NCBI GenBank assembly: GCA_021787615.1
Contig: JAJYLP010000029.1
Span: 1-38,437 of the forward strand
Source: Pseudomonadota bacterium
Lineage (GTDB): Bacteria > Pseudomonadota > Gammaproteobacteria > Steroidobacterales > Steroidobacteraceae
Length of the DNA: 38,437 bases
Direction: 5' to 3'
The notes under the pieces are model-generated. The model saw only the letters and a list, made by a program, of their open reading frames with translations, had not been told where the DNA came from and searched no databases. Shown piece after piece: positions 7,800 through 17,123 of this stretch (the first letter of the stretch is position 1; every line of letters begins with the position of its first letter). Position numbers and translations under genes: made by a program.

Positions 7800-10700
7800 T
7801 CAGCCCAAGTGCGAAGCGGCGGGCGCTCGGATGTGCCCGCTCGCTCGCGCCACGAGGGGCAATATGTTGTCGTGGATCAGCATCTGGTCGAACTGCCGCA
7901 GGTCTTGCTGCATCAGCGTCTGGTATTGCGCCTTGGCCGCATCGAGTCGCTGATCGAGCAGGTGAAGGACTTGGATGGTCGCATCGGTCGGAGGATAGCC
8001 CGGATCTCCATACACATCGCCTGCGCCGGTGCCCAGCTCTCCGTTCAGCCAGATCAGGTCGAGGTACAGGCTGTACGGGGCCAGGTAACTCTTGTCGTCG
8101 CTGTTGGCGAGCGCCGGTGACAGCAGCTGGTTTTCCACATCCTGCATTTTGCGGCTCATCGTCTTGATCGCCTGTAGCATTTTCGCATGGCTCGGCTTCT
8201 TGCCTGCCTTCAGCATCGCTTTGACGGTCTGTAGTTGCCTGCGCAGCCATTCGATCTGATTTACCATGGCCGACACACTGGAAATGTCATTGCGAATATG
8301 CAGCAACGTCTTGACTCTCGCTGAGGTCTGCGCCGGAGTCTCGCGTGAGTGCGGGCTGGGACGCACCTGGAACGTCTGGCGGTAGGACTTGCTGCCAACC
8401 GTCACGCGCGCGGTGTATGTGCCGGGCGCGACCATCGGACCGACCTCCGCTTCGCGGATCCCCCAGTGGGTGATGGGCCGGGAATTCTTGCCCATGAAAC
8501 GAAGTGCGTCCCAGACATGCGGGTTCGTCGAGGGCGTTGAGCGCAGTTTGATCAGCTTCGGTGGCGCATACCGCAGATCCCAGTAGACTCGATTGATGCC
8601 GGCTTGTACGCGCGCAGCGGGGTTGCGCACCCACCGGCCGTGCTTGAATTTCGGATTGAGCCCCGGCTTCTTGTGCGTCACGAGCTTGAGATTGCGAACC
8701 AGTGCTCCTTTCGAGTCCAGAATCGCAACCGTGATGCCCGCCGTCGCTTTCTCCTTCTGCCGTTCCTTATAGGTCTTGTGCTTCGCAGTCCTCTTGACTT
8801 TCGGCACCGAATGAAGCCAGAAGTCAACAAAGTCATGGGCTCCGCGGAAGAAGCGGTACGCCGGTCTCGACTGGAAGACCCGCACGGGCGCCGTGGCGCC
8901 GGCGCCTGCCAGCTGCTCGAGCGGGCTGATGTCCTCCATCACGTAGATGCCGCGCCCGTAGGTCGCGACCACGAGGTCATGGAAACTCTTCTGCACCGTC
9001 TCCCAGGAGACCGGGGCGTGCGGCAGCCCGGCCTGCAGCGGAACCCAGTCTCCACCGGCGTTGAACGAGACGTACAGCGCGTTGTTGGTCCCAGCGAAGA
9101 GCAGATCGCGGTTGTACGGATCCTGGGCAATCGAGCTCACATTGCTCGTGGGGCCGACCGGAATGCCGCGCACCATGAGCCTCCAGCTGCGTCCGAAGTT
9201 CGTTGTCTTGTAGAGATACGGTTTGGTATTGCCCATCAGAGCAAGGTCCACCGCGATGTAGGCCGTTCCGGCGCTGAAGTGCGACGGCTCAATGCGGCTG
9301 ACCGCTCCCCACGGCGGCAGATGCGGGATGTTCTTCGTGACATTGGCCCAGTGACCGCCGCCATCCTGCGTGAGCCAGACCTGCCCGTCATTCGTCCCCG
9401 CCCAGACCAGCCCTTCCTGCACCGGCGAGGGCGCGATGGCGTAAACAACCTCGCCGTAGAACTGCCCCAGGTTGTCCTGTCGGCGCATTTTCCCCTTGTC
9501 GGGAATCCCGCCTGAGGGCACGAGGTACTTGGGATTGCGTGTCGAAAGATCAGGGCTGATCACCGTCCAGCTCTGGCCGCCGTTGCGCGTCCTGAAAATC
9601 ACCTGGCAGCCGTAATACACGGTGTTGTGATCGAGCGGGTCGATCGCCAGCGGCGGCGTCCAGTGACAGCGGTACTTCAGATCCTCCGGGGGTGAATCGA
9701 GGGAATGCAGGGGCCACGGACTCACCGCCCGCGGATAGCCGACTCGGGTGTCGAGCCGGGTGATCTCGTCTCCGTAGCAGGTGCTCCAGATGATATGGGC
9801 GTTGGTCGGGTCCGGATAGATGAAGCCGGATTCACACCCGCCGAGCGGCTCCTGCCAGCCGGCGTTCGGCTCCCCGATGCCCCCAAGCAGCGGCGTGGAA
9901 CGCGGATAGGCCGGACCGCGTTCGGAATCGTCGTCCTGCATGTTCGCGTACACCCAGTAGGGCGCGCGGTTGTCGACGGCGACGTGATACATCTGACCGA
10001 TGGGCAACTCCACCGTGTGCCAGTTCCTTGCGCCTGTGGTGCTGATCTCGACCCCGCCGTCAAAGCTGTCCATCATCCGCTTCGGGTTGTTCGGGTCAAT
10101 CCAGATATCATGGTTGTCCCCGCCCCAGTGAATCTTCTGGAAAGTCTTGCCCCCGTCACCGGACACGAAGAAGCTGTTGCTCGCGACGTAGACCTTGTCC
10201 TCGTCGGTCGGCGAAACGGCGAGACTGACGCTGTAGCCGGCGCGCTCGGTCAGCAGCCGGCTGTAATTGTCCACGTGCCAGCGCTTGCCGCCATCGTTGG
10301 AGCGCCACAGCGATCCCTGCTGAGCCGTCTCGATGAGAGCGTACACGCGCTGCGGATTGGACGGTGCGATGGCCACGTCGATCTTGCCCACGGGAGGATG
10401 AGGCATGCCGTGGCCTTTGATCTCCTTCCACGTGTTGCCGCCGTCGTGCGAGACATAAACGCCGCTTGACGGCCCGCCGCTCGTCATTGCCCATGGGCGG
10501 AGCTTCCATTGCCACATGCCGGCGAACAGGATGTGCGGATCCTGCGGGTCCATCGCCAGGCCGGAACAGCCGGTGTTGCCGTTGACGAACAGGACATGCT
10601 TCCAGGTCTTGCCGCCGTCCTCGGTTCGCCACACACCGTGGGATTTCTGCGGCCGCGTACCGGTCCCCAGCGCGCAGACGAAGACGTTTTTTGAATCGTA

Positions 10701-11168
10701 CGGGTTGACGACGATGCGGGCGATCAGCCCGCTGTCGGTCAGCCCCATATGAGTCCAGGTCCGCCCGCCGTCGCTGGACTTGTAGACCCCATCGCCCGGC
10801 GTGATGCCGTTGCGGATGACCCAGGATTCGCCCGTGCCTGCCCAGATCACGGCATGATCACTGGGATCGATCGCCAGGGCCCCGATGGACTGAACCGGCT
10901 CCTTGTCGAAGATCGGCTTGAACTTGTAGCCTCCATCAGTCGATTTCCACACGCCACCGGAGGCCGCGCCGATATAGTAGACGTTGGGGTCGCCCGGGAC
11001 GCCGAGGACGGCGCTCGCGCGGTTGCCGCGATCCGGGCCGACGAAACGGAAGCGCATGGACTGAAGGTCCTTTGGAACGATACCGTGCGCTGCGGCTGCC
11101 GGCGACACACTGAGTATCGCGAGCAAGGACAGCGCAATGAGCGATGTCGTTGAGCAGGTGGCATTCAT
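7800..11168 (-). CDS. Large secreted VPS10/BNR-repeat beta-propeller protein
   Basis: A 1122-residue exported protein of the sortilin-like VPS10/BNR (Asp-box) class. About nine Asp-box motifs of the S-x-D-G-G-x-T-W type recur in the first 750 residues (for example STDGGYKF, SSDGGRTW, TEDGGKTW, SHDGGNTW, SGDGGKTF, TQDGGGHW), giving one or two large propellers. A beta-sandwich-like stretch (VAPGTYTARVTVGSKSYRQTFQV) and a helical C-terminus with lysine-rich parts follow. The ATG at 11166-11168 is preferred over 11175-11177 because GAAGGA lies nine bases before it but directly abuts the first one. The signal peptide covers about residues 1-27 (ending SPAAAAHG). Such proteins are often labelled glycosyl hydrolase or sialidase, but I see no proof of catalysis. 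Confidence 0.85.
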   Translation of the reverse strand: MNATCSTTSLIALSLLAILSVSPAAAAHGIVPKDLQSMRFRFVGPDRGNRASAVLGVPGDPNVYYIGAASGGVWKSTDGGYKFKPIFDKEPVQSIGALAIDPSDHAVIWAGTGESWVIRNGITPGDGVYKSSDGGRTWTHMGLTDSGLIARIVVNPYDSKNVFVCALGTGTRPQKSHGVWRTEDGGKTWKHVLFVNGNTGCSGLAMDPQDPHILFAGMWQWKLRPWAMTSGGPSSGVYVSHDGGNTWKEIKGHGMPHPPVGKIDVAIAPSNPQRVYALIETAQQGSLWRSNDGGKRWHVDNYSRLLTERAGYSVSLAVSPTDEDKVYVASNSFFVSGDGGKTFQKIHWGGDNHDIWIDPNNPKRMMDSFDGGVEISTTGARNWHTVELPIGQMYHVAVDNRAPYWVYANMQDDDSERGPAYPRSTPLLGGIGEPNAGWQEPLGGCESGFIYPDPTNAHIIWSTCYGDEITRLDTRVGYPRAVSPWPLHSLDSPPEDLKYRCHWTPPLAIDPLDHNTVYYGCQVIFRTRNGGQSWTVISPDLSTRNPKYLVPSGGIPDKGKMRRQDNLGQFYGEVVYAIAPSPVQEGLVWAGTNDGQVWLTQDGGGHWANVTKNIPHLPPWGAVSRIEPSHFSAGTAYIAVDLALMGNTKPYLYKTTNFGRSWRLMVRGIPVGPTSNVSSIAQDPYNRDLLFAGTNNALYVSFNAGGDWVPLQAGLPHAPVSWETVQKSFHDLVVATYGRGIYVMEDISPLEQLAGAGATAPVRVFQSRPAYRFFRGAHDFVDFWLHSVPKVKRTAKHKTYKERQKEKATAGITVAILDSKGALVRNLKLVTHKKPGLNPKFKHGRWVRNPAARVQAGINRVYWDLRYAPPKLIKLRSTPSTNPHVWDALRFMGKNSRPITHWGIREAEVGPMVAPGTYTARVTVGSKSYRQTFQVRPSPHSRETPAQTSARVKTLLHIRNDISSVSAMVNQIEWLRRQLQTVKAMLKAGKKPSHAKMLQAIKTMSRKMQDVENQLLSPALANSDDKSYLAPYSLYLDLIWLNGELGTGAGDVYGDPGYPPTDATIQVLHLLDQRLDAAKAQYQTLMQQDLRQFDQMLIHDNILPLVARASGHIRAPAASHLG

Positions 11169-11629
11169 CTCAGTCATTCCTTCGGCGCGGTTTGAGCCCA
11201 CGACAGGGCACACGGGCGGGCCGCTGTTCGGCGGCGGTCCGGCAGTTTCGACCCAGATTGAGACATGGCGCCCGGCGGGCGCGAGGAGGGGCTCGCGACG
11301 GGAAACACATGCCGCCTCAGGCATCCGCGAAGATTGCGTGGTTGCGGAAGTGCATCCCGAACCAACCCCCGGCGAGATGGCCTGGCGGCCCCTCGGTTTC
11401 TCATTGGCCCGCATCTTAGCGCATGAGCGCCGTGAATTGTGGTCGCTGACTGCCGGTGAGATGGGCCGTGGCAGGATCAACCGGTTTGTGATCCGACACC
11501 CCACGCGCCTTCACTCTCAGGGACCGCACGCTGGCGCGGAAAGTTTAGAAGGAACGGATTCTGTCGACTAGTCAGACGCGGTGAGATGCCTTGTGTCCGC
11601 GCCGAAGCGTCGCAATGCCGCGCTCGCAG
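11169..11629. other. Intergenic gap with the leader of the VPS10/BNR gene
   Basis: About 460 bp. The right side abuts the amidotransferase relic. I could not identify a convincing promoter for the leftward VPS10/BNR gene, and none of the short frames has recognisable content. Confidence 0.35.
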
Positions 11630-12288
11630 CACGGCAGGCTCGCTGAAATTTGTACCGGCGACCTCCAATACCAACCATGCTGCTCCGTACTCCCGCCGAT
11701 GGCGATCCGCCGATAGCATCGGCGGCGTCCCATGAACTGCCGTGCCGCCGGCCGACGCACCGCTGCAAGGGCATCCTCGCCGCTCGACCGCCGAAACGAC
11801 CAGCCGGCGCGGCCGCTCGCTATGCGCGCGAGTCGTCGCTCCCGTACCTCGACGCCCGCGGTGGGCGTCAGCATGCGGTAATCGAGTACGCGAGGAATGT
11901 GCTCGGGTGAAAGGACACCGACCATGCGGAGAGCTCACCGGATGCCGAGAGCGCGGTCATTTCGGCGCTTGAGTGCGCACTGGTCGAGGCAAGTCGCCGC
12001 GTTCGTCCCCTGCCCGGTATCGGAACCCGCCGAGCCTGTGGGGCGCTTGCAGCCGAGGCGCAGTACCGGCGCCGCTACGGCCTGAGCCCGTGCTTTCGCC
12101 AGCAGGTCCCCGGCGGCGCCCTGTGTGCCTCTGCCCAGGATGCAGCCGCGGCCGTGCGTGCGATCGAGCTCGACGGCCGTCCGTTCCTCGTTGCGCCGCT
12201 GTTCCAGCCGGAGCGGGCGGCACTGAGAGCCGCACCCGTTGCGCCGACGGCGACTCGGGTCAGAACCTGGCTCGCCCGGGCCGGGTAG
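11630..12288 (+). pseudogene. Decayed CTP-synthase-like glutamine amidotransferase
   Basis: Relic of the 'CTP synthase C-terminal region-related (seleno)protein' family, a stand-alone class I amidotransferase-like domain. One frame carries most of the homology: AARYARESSLPYL, then DARGGRQHAVIEYARNVLG (ending 11907), then a TGA at 11908-11910, and in the same frame SAVISALECALVEASRRVRP, a YRRRYGLSP block, an AIELDGRPFLVAPLFQPER block and a TAG at 12286-12288. Where the family has the nucleophile in a GTCGG-type motif, this copy reads DARGG, so the catalytic cysteine is an arginine. The N-terminal third is scrambled, with traces in another frame (LKFVPATS) and stops near 11644. Missing N-terminus, lost nucleophile and the stop together argue for a pseudogene. 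The family assignment is from recalled motifs. Confidence 0.75.
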
Positions 12289-12397
12289 CCACCACTGCAA
12301 ACCTGGGCGTCACGGCGGGTCGATGCGTACGCAGGCTCGCTATACCGCCGGGGCGCGGCGGTCGGATGCGGACAAACGGCCGGATCCAGATTCGCGG

Positions 12398-13495
12398 TCA
12401 CGCCTGAGACGCAACCGGTTGCGCGTCGGAACCGCCATCCGGTTCGGCCGCCTGCATCTGTACGCGCGTGACGGGTAACGCCAGCTGCCCGCCATGGCGC
12501 CTGATGATCCGCGCGGCACTCAGCAGCACATCCTCCTGGACCGCCAGCGACTCGCCCCACTGAACCGTTCCGGCGAAGCAGTAGATCAGAATGTCGAGTG
12601 AATGGGTGCCGTAGTTGGTGAAGTTCACGATCTCGCTTTGGTGATGGTCGATCCCAGGGTGACTGGCAATGTAGGCGCGCAGGTCCTTCAGGATCGCGGG
12701 CAATCGCTCCACGTCCGAATACCGCACCGGCAGCGTCTGCTGAATCCGCCTGGCCTGCATGCGCGGTGGCGTCTCCACGACGTGCGTGTTGAATAGATAA
12801 TTCGGAACATAGTACGGGCTCGTGTCGAACCCCCGCAGCAGTGTGGAGCGCCAGCCGATGTGTTCCACGGTGCCGGAGATATTCATCGCCGGCAGCACGA
12901 TCCACTCGCCGATCTTGAATGGCTTGTCCAGATACACCACCACCGCACCGAACAGGTTGGACACGACGCCCTGGGCAGCGAAGCCGATCGCGATCCCGGC
13001 GACGCCGCCGACAGTGAGCAGACTGGCGATGGGGAAGTGCAGCGTGCGCAGGATCAGCAGTGCCGCGAGCACGAGCAGTGCGAGCCGGGAAAACTTGCCG
13101 ACCAGATCGTAGATCATCGGATCGAGATCATGGCCGCGCGGGTAACGGATATCTGGATACATCTTCAGAAGGTTCCAGCCCGCCCAAGCGACCACCGAAA
13201 TGATTCCGACGTGCAGCGACGGATCGAGGACATCAGAAAGCACCCCGGCATGGATCCGCCCGTCGATCAGCGTGCCGATCAGATACGCGCCGCAAAGGAT
13301 GATGAGCGCGCGCATGGGAGAATGAGCCGATCGATACAGGGCCCCGCGAAAGGGATCCGCCCGGCGCGTCGATCTGGCGATGAGCCGCCGTCCCGCGAGG
13401 CGCAGTGCCCTCACCAGAAGGGCGCAGGCGATTGCGATGATGCCGGCCTGAACAATCAGGCCTTGATACCGATCAAACCACTTCGCATGAATCAT
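12398..13495 (-). CDS. MscS-family mechanosensitive channel
   Basis: A 365-residue inner-membrane channel of the small-conductance mechanosensitive family, which opens under membrane tension to release solutes on osmotic downshock. It has several hydrophobic helices (about 12-32, 60-80, 93-110 and 135-155). The pore-lining TM3 region is glycine/alanine rich (VGGVAGIAIGFAAQGVVSNL, about 160-180) and leads into the conserved YLDKPFKIGEWI start of the beta domain. The C-terminal alpha/beta domain follows (IVNFTNYGTHSLDILIYCF). It is longer than E. coli MscS (286 residues), with extra N-terminal helices as in YbdG/YnaI-type members. The start is an ATG at 13493-13495. It appears monocistronic. 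Confidence 0.9.
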   Translation of the reverse strand: MIHAKWFDRYQGLIVQAGIIAIACALLVRALRLAGRRLIARSTRRADPFRGALYRSAHSPMRALIILCGAYLIGTLIDGRIHAGVLSDVLDPSLHVGIISVVAWAGWNLLKMYPDIRYPRGHDLDPMIYDLVGKFSRLALLVLAALLILRTLHFPIASLLTVGGVAGIAIGFAAQGVVSNLFGAVVVYLDKPFKIGEWIVLPAMNISGTVEHIGWRSTLLRGFDTSPYYVPNYLFNTHVVETPPRMQARRIQQTLPVRYSDVERLPAILKDLRAYIASHPGIDHHQSEIVNFTNYGTHSLDILIYCFAGTVQWGESLAVQEDVLLSAARIIRRHGGQLALPVTRVQMQAAEPDGGSDAQPVASQA

Positions 13496-13950
13496 GGTTG
13501 GGCCTCGCCAAATCGATGATCAGACACAAACAGCGTGTGACGCTCGACAGCCATTTACCGCAGAGTCTTGTGCTCGCGCAAACCGCAAACGTCATCTGCC
13601 GGCGTCGCGCGGCCGCGACAGGGCGAGTTGATCGAGCGCTTGGTTGCGCTCCCCGCCGGAGATCCGTCTGGTGCGGGATCGTCTCAGCCGCATGCCTGGC
13701 GCGGCAAAGAACTATTCGGGCCGTGGCGGCGCTGACGATTCGGATGCATACGACCCGAGGACGCTCATCACTCAAGCGATGCTCGTCGAACCTCAGCCCT
13801 CGAGTCCGCCGGGGTGACGGCGCGCGGCGCGGCAACCATTGCGGGCCGACGGAGAGGACGCCGTTTGCGTGAAAAGGTTTCGACATCTTTGACCGGCACC
13901 TCTCAATCATTGCGATGAACGAGTCAGCTTCAGAAACCCACAGCGGCCGA
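13496..13950. other. Intergenic gap, no gene recognised
   Basis: About 455 bp between the start of the MscS gene and the stop of the TetR gene, both on the minus strand. Open frames on both strands are basic and motif-free. Confidence 0.4.
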
Positions 13951-14604
13951 TTATTGCGGCGCGGTGCCCGCTACTCTTCTTCGTCGACCGCGCGATTTCG
14001 TCCGGGCGCGCGACGGCTCGCCGCGAACCCGCTCGCCGCCCAGGAGCGCGCGTGCCGCCGATTGGAGAATCCGCGTGGCCCCGACGCGTGACAGACGCCC
14101 ATCGCTGGTGAACGCGCCGTCGACGAGGAGCGCGATCTGGTACGCCGCATCATCCGGCTGGCGGGTCCCGATGCGTCTCGTCAGAGCCTTGAGCCGCTCG
14201 AACATCGCCGCTTTGTGGCGCGCACGGATCGTGCGCGCGGGATGATCGCGGTCCGAGAACTCGGCTGCGACGTTGATCTGGGGACAGCCGCGATAGCCAT
14301 CACGGCTCACGCGCTGACCGATCCAGTCGAGCAATGCCATGAGTTCGCGCCGCGGGTCGCCCGCGACGGCTTTGACGACCTTGTCCCACTGCGTCCAGAA
14401 CTCGCGGTCCTCCCGCTCCAGGAAGGCCGCGATCAGGTCGTCCTTGGTGTGAAAGTGACGATACAGGCTCGTCTTGGCCACTCCCGACTCCGCGACGATC
14501 CATTCAACGCCGACCGCCCGGGCGCCATGCGCGTAGAACAGCCGGGACGCGGTCGCGAGCAGACGCTCGGCGGTGTCGAGCTCATCGGCATGAGCGCTCT
14601 TCAC
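13951..14604 (-). CDS. TetR/AcrR-family transcriptional regulator
   Basis: A 217-residue repressor. The N-terminal TetR DNA-binding domain spans about residues 10-57 with a helix-turn-helix (ARAVGVEWIVAESGVAKTSL, then YRHFHTKDDLIAAFL). The rest is a helical ligand-binding and dimerisation domain with a typical TetR_C segment (CPQINVAAEFSDRDHP). The last 25 residues are very arginine-rich. Translation starts at GTG (14602-14604) behind AAGGAG (14610-14615). It is transcribed away from the saccharopine-dehydrogenase-like gene, and the 140-bp gap holds a double palindrome (14693-14727) that fits a TetR operator. It therefore most likely represses its divergent neighbour. The inducer is unknown. 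Confidence 0.9.
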   Translation of the reverse strand: MKSAHADELDTAERLLATASRLFYAHGARAVGVEWIVAESGVAKTSLYRHFHTKDDLIAAFLEREDREFWTQWDKVVKAVAGDPRRELMALLDWIGQRVSRDGYRGCPQINVAAEFSDRDHPARTIRARHKAAMFERLKALTRRIGTRQPDDAAYQIALLVDGAFTSDGRLSRVGATRILQSAARALLGGERVRGEPSRARTKSRGRRRRVAGTAPQ

Positions 14605-14682
14605 GGCATCTCCTTCGGGTCAGCCAGTGCCCTCGCGGCCAATATGCAACGGTGCGCCGCGAAGCACAATGGGCCATGCCGC

Positions 14683-14711
14683 TTGACGACGCTACCGATC
14701 GGTATCATGAT
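14683..14711 (+). promoter_or_regulatory. Probable sigma-70 promoter overlapping the TetR operator
   Basis: TTGACG (14683-14688) and CATGAT (14706-14711) are 17 bases apart. The first operator half lies in the spacer, so bound repressor should occlude RNA polymerase. The predicted start of transcription is near 14718. Confidence 0.45.
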
Positions 14712-14727
14712 GCGATACCGATTGGTA
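14693..14727. promoter_or_regulatory. Double palindromic operator for the TetR regulator
   Basis: TACCGATCGGTA (14693-14704) is a perfect 12-base palindrome. TACCGATTGGTA (14716-14727) repeats it with one change. Centres are 23 bp apart, about two helical turns. Together they also form a 14-base inverted repeat with a 7-base spacer. This geometry suits two TetR dimers side by side, as in QacR-type operators. Confidence 0.75.
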
Positions 14728-14744
14728 GCGTGAGATCCCCGGCG

Positions 14745-15782
14745 ATGACCTCAGCGGCGATTGCGGTGTACGGTGCGGCGGGTCATACGGGGCAATTCGT
14801 CCTGCGTGAACTCGAGCGCCGCGGGTATCAGACGGTGCCGATTGGCCGGAGCGAGGGAGCGCCGGCCGTGGGTGGCGACGTAGACGCGCCGAGACTGTGG
14901 CGGCGAGCCGTGTGCGACGACCCGGACGCGCTCGACGAGGCGCTGCGCGGGACCGGCGCCGTCATCAACTGCGCCGGCCCGTTCCTCGACACAGCTCCCG
15001 CCGTCATCGAGGCGGCCCTGCGCGCGGGGATCCACTACTTCGACGTCACCGCGGAGCAGCGTTCCGTGCGACAGTCATTGGCGACGTACCACGATGAGGC
15101 GCGTCACCGCGGTTCGGTGGTGATGCCGGCGGTCGCATTCTACGGCGGTCTTGCCGATCTGCTCGCAGCCGAGGCGACCCGTGGGGCCCGATCCGTCGAA
15201 CGCATCGAAGTGGGCATGGCGCTCGATTGTTGGCATCCGACGGCGGGGACGCGGAGGACGGGGGAGCGCAATACCGCGCGTCGCTTCCTCGTCGCAGACG
15301 GGTGCTTCACGCCAGTGCCGCATCCGGCGCCGGTTCGGGAGTGGACGTTTCCCGCGCCCTTCTACGTGCAGCAGGTGATGGCCGTGCCCCTGGCGGAAAT
15401 TGTCACCATCAGCCGGCACATCGCCGCTCGCAACGTCTGCAGCTACCTGAATACGGCGCCGCTTCGCGACCTGGAAGATCCCCGCACGCCCGCACCGATC
15501 GCGGCGGATCCGTCCGGCCGCTCCGCGCAGCAGTTCGTAATGGAGGTTCGGGCAACGTCGGGTGATCGTCGAGCGGAGATTACCGCCGCGGGGCGAGACA
15601 TCTATGCGGTCACCGCACCGATCGTCGCCGAAGCGTGCGCACGGGTGCTGGCGGATCCGCCCGCAACGGGCGGCGCGTTCGCGCCCGCGGAGCTGTTCGA
15701 CGCGAGTGATTTTCTTCACGCGTTGGCGCCACATTTGGCGATAGTGCGGACGGACGGTGACCGCTCGGCGCGCCGCGAGTGA
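14745..15782 (+). CDS. Saccharopine dehydrogenase-like NAD(P)-binding protein
   Basis: A 345-residue protein with an N-terminal Rossmann fold (AIAVYGAAGHTGQFVLREL, residues about 5-23, glycine motif GAAGHTG) of the saccharopine dehydrogenase NADP-binding family. A second motif (GAVINCAGPFLDTAPAVIEA) lies near residues 75-95. These relatives are often trans-acting enoyl reductases or uncharacterised oxidoreductases rather than true lysine-pathway enzymes, and no lysine genes are nearby. An in-frame GTG at 14730 is an alternative start; neither start has a strong Shine-Dalgarno. The operator and promoter lie immediately upstream, so expression should be induced when the TetR regulator binds its ligand. 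Confidence 0.82.
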   Translation: MTSAAIAVYGAAGHTGQFVLRELERRGYQTVPIGRSEGAPAVGGDVDAPRLWRRAVCDDPDALDEALRGTGAVINCAGPFLDTAPAVIEAALRAGIHYFDVTAEQRSVRQSLATYHDEARHRGSVVMPAVAFYGGLADLLAAEATRGARSVERIEVGMALDCWHPTAGTRRTGERNTARRFLVADGCFTPVPHPAPVREWTFPAPFYVQQVMAVPLAEIVTISRHIAARNVCSYLNTAPLRDLEDPRTPAPIAADPSGRSAQQFVMEVRATSGDRRAEITAAGRDIYAVTAPIVAEACARVLADPPATGGAFAPAELFDASDFLHALAPHLAIVRTDGDRSARRE

Positions 15783-15873
15783 TGCGGCCCGACGCGCTCC
15801 TGCGGACGGACTCGCGCTGGTGCACGCTCCATGGGCTTCCGAACGCGTCACGAACGTGATACAGATTCCCGCC

Positions 15874-17025
15874 ATGAAGCGGATTGCGCGCGACGTATGT
15901 CTTGCCTTTTGTCTGGCCGCACCCCTTCCCGCCGTCGCGGCCCCAAGGTGCCCCGCTCCGGCAAGACCCACGCTGACAGCCGTCCCCGGTGATCCGTTCT
16001 CCGCGGCGCCGACGAGTGATGGATGCTGGCTGTTCGTCTCGCTCAGCGGTCGGCACGATCACGGCTCAGTTGCGGTGCTGCGTGACGAGCGCGGATCGTT
16101 CGACCTGAACCGCACCGTCGCGTTGAACGCCGCAGCCCTGGGCGAGGCTCTCTCGCCCGACGGACGGCTGCTCGCGGTCACGACACTCGCTGGGGTGGAT
16201 CTTCTCGATGTGGCGCGGCTCGAGCGGCCCGGGGGCGATCCGCTCGTTGCCCGCCTCAGGGACGGCAGCCCGCAACCGGTGTACGCCGCCATCAGTCGGG
16301 ACAATCGGCTGCTGTTCGTCAGCGACGAGACGTCGCACCGGATCAGCGTGTTCAACCTGGTGTTGGCCGACAGTCGGCGACACCGGGCCGCTGCGCTCGT
16401 CGGCCACATACCGACGGCGTTCGCCCCCGTGGGACTCGCCGTGTCGCCCGATGGAAAGTGGCTTTATGCGACCAGCGAAGTCGCCCCACGCGTCTCGGGC
16501 TTTGCGGACCGCTGCTCGCCGCCGTTCGACGCATACGGCAGGCACCAGCCGGTCGGCGTGCTCTTGAAGATCGACATCGCCAAGGCCGCGACCGATCCGC
16601 GCCATTCCGTCGTCGCGGGCGTTCCGGCAGGGTGTGAACCGGTGCGGGTTGCGGTGTCACCGTCCGGAAAGACGCTCTGGGTGACCGCGCGCGGCGACAA
16701 TGCACTGCTCAGGATTCCCGCGGCCGACCTGAGTTCCGGCGCGGGGCACCTCGACACGGACTCGTTCCCCATCGGGACGGACCCCGTCGGGCTGGCCGTA
16801 CGGCCCGACGACAGGCAGGTCTGGGTCGCGGATTCCGCGCGGTTCGTGTCGGGCAGATCAGGCCACCTGGCGGGCCTCGCCGGCATTCATGGCAAGGGAA
16901 AGGTCGAGCTGATGTCGGCCGCCGCAAAGGGATTCCCGCGGGAGCTGAGCTTCTTGCCCGACGGACGCACCCTCGTGGTCACGCTGTTCAGCGCCAGGGC
17001 CGTCGAGTTCATGCCCACTCCTTAA
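15874..17025 (+). CDS. Secreted YncE-like beta-propeller protein
   Basis: A 383-residue protein with a signal peptide (about residues 1-22, CLAFCLAAPLPAVAA) and a seven-bladed propeller of the YncE / 6-phosphogluconolactonase-like class. Blade signatures recur: ALSPDGRLLAVTT, AISRDNRLLFVSDE, AVSPDGKWLYATSE, AVSPSGKTLWVTAR, AVRPDDRQVWVAD and FLPDGRTLVVTL. The ATG at 15874 is chosen because the signal peptide begins there; the frame stays open upstream into the preceding gene's end. It is probably periplasmic. It follows the saccharopine-dehydrogenase-like gene by 91 bp and may be co-transcribed. I see no lactonase active-site evidence. Confidence 0.82.
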   Translation: MKRIARDVCLAFCLAAPLPAVAAPRCPAPARPTLTAVPGDPFSAAPTSDGCWLFVSLSGRHDHGSVAVLRDERGSFDLNRTVALNAAALGEALSPDGRLLAVTTLAGVDLLDVARLERPGGDPLVARLRDGSPQPVYAAISRDNRLLFVSDETSHRISVFNLVLADSRRHRAAALVGHIPTAFAPVGLAVSPDGKWLYATSEVAPRVSGFADRCSPPFDAYGRHQPVGVLLKIDIAKAATDPRHSVVAGVPAGCEPVRVAVSPSGKTLWVTARGDNALLRIPAADLSSGAGHLDTDSFPIGTDPVGLAVRPDDRQVWVADSARFVSGRSGHLAGLAGIHGKGKVELMSAAAKGFPRELSFLPDGRTLVVTLFSARAVEFMPTP

Positions 17026-17123
17026 GATCGACCGCCCGTCGGCGCGCCATCCACCCCGGCAGCTCGGTTCGCGCGACACCTCAAGCCCGCCAGACGCCGC
17101 TGCCCGATGCGGCTGCGTGCAAC

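Noticed and set aside
11908-11910. TGA as a functional selenocysteine codon
   Set aside because: The amidotransferase nucleophile is missing, the N-terminus is scrambled and no clear SECIS hairpin follows, so a pseudogene is more likely. It is kept only as a point to test.
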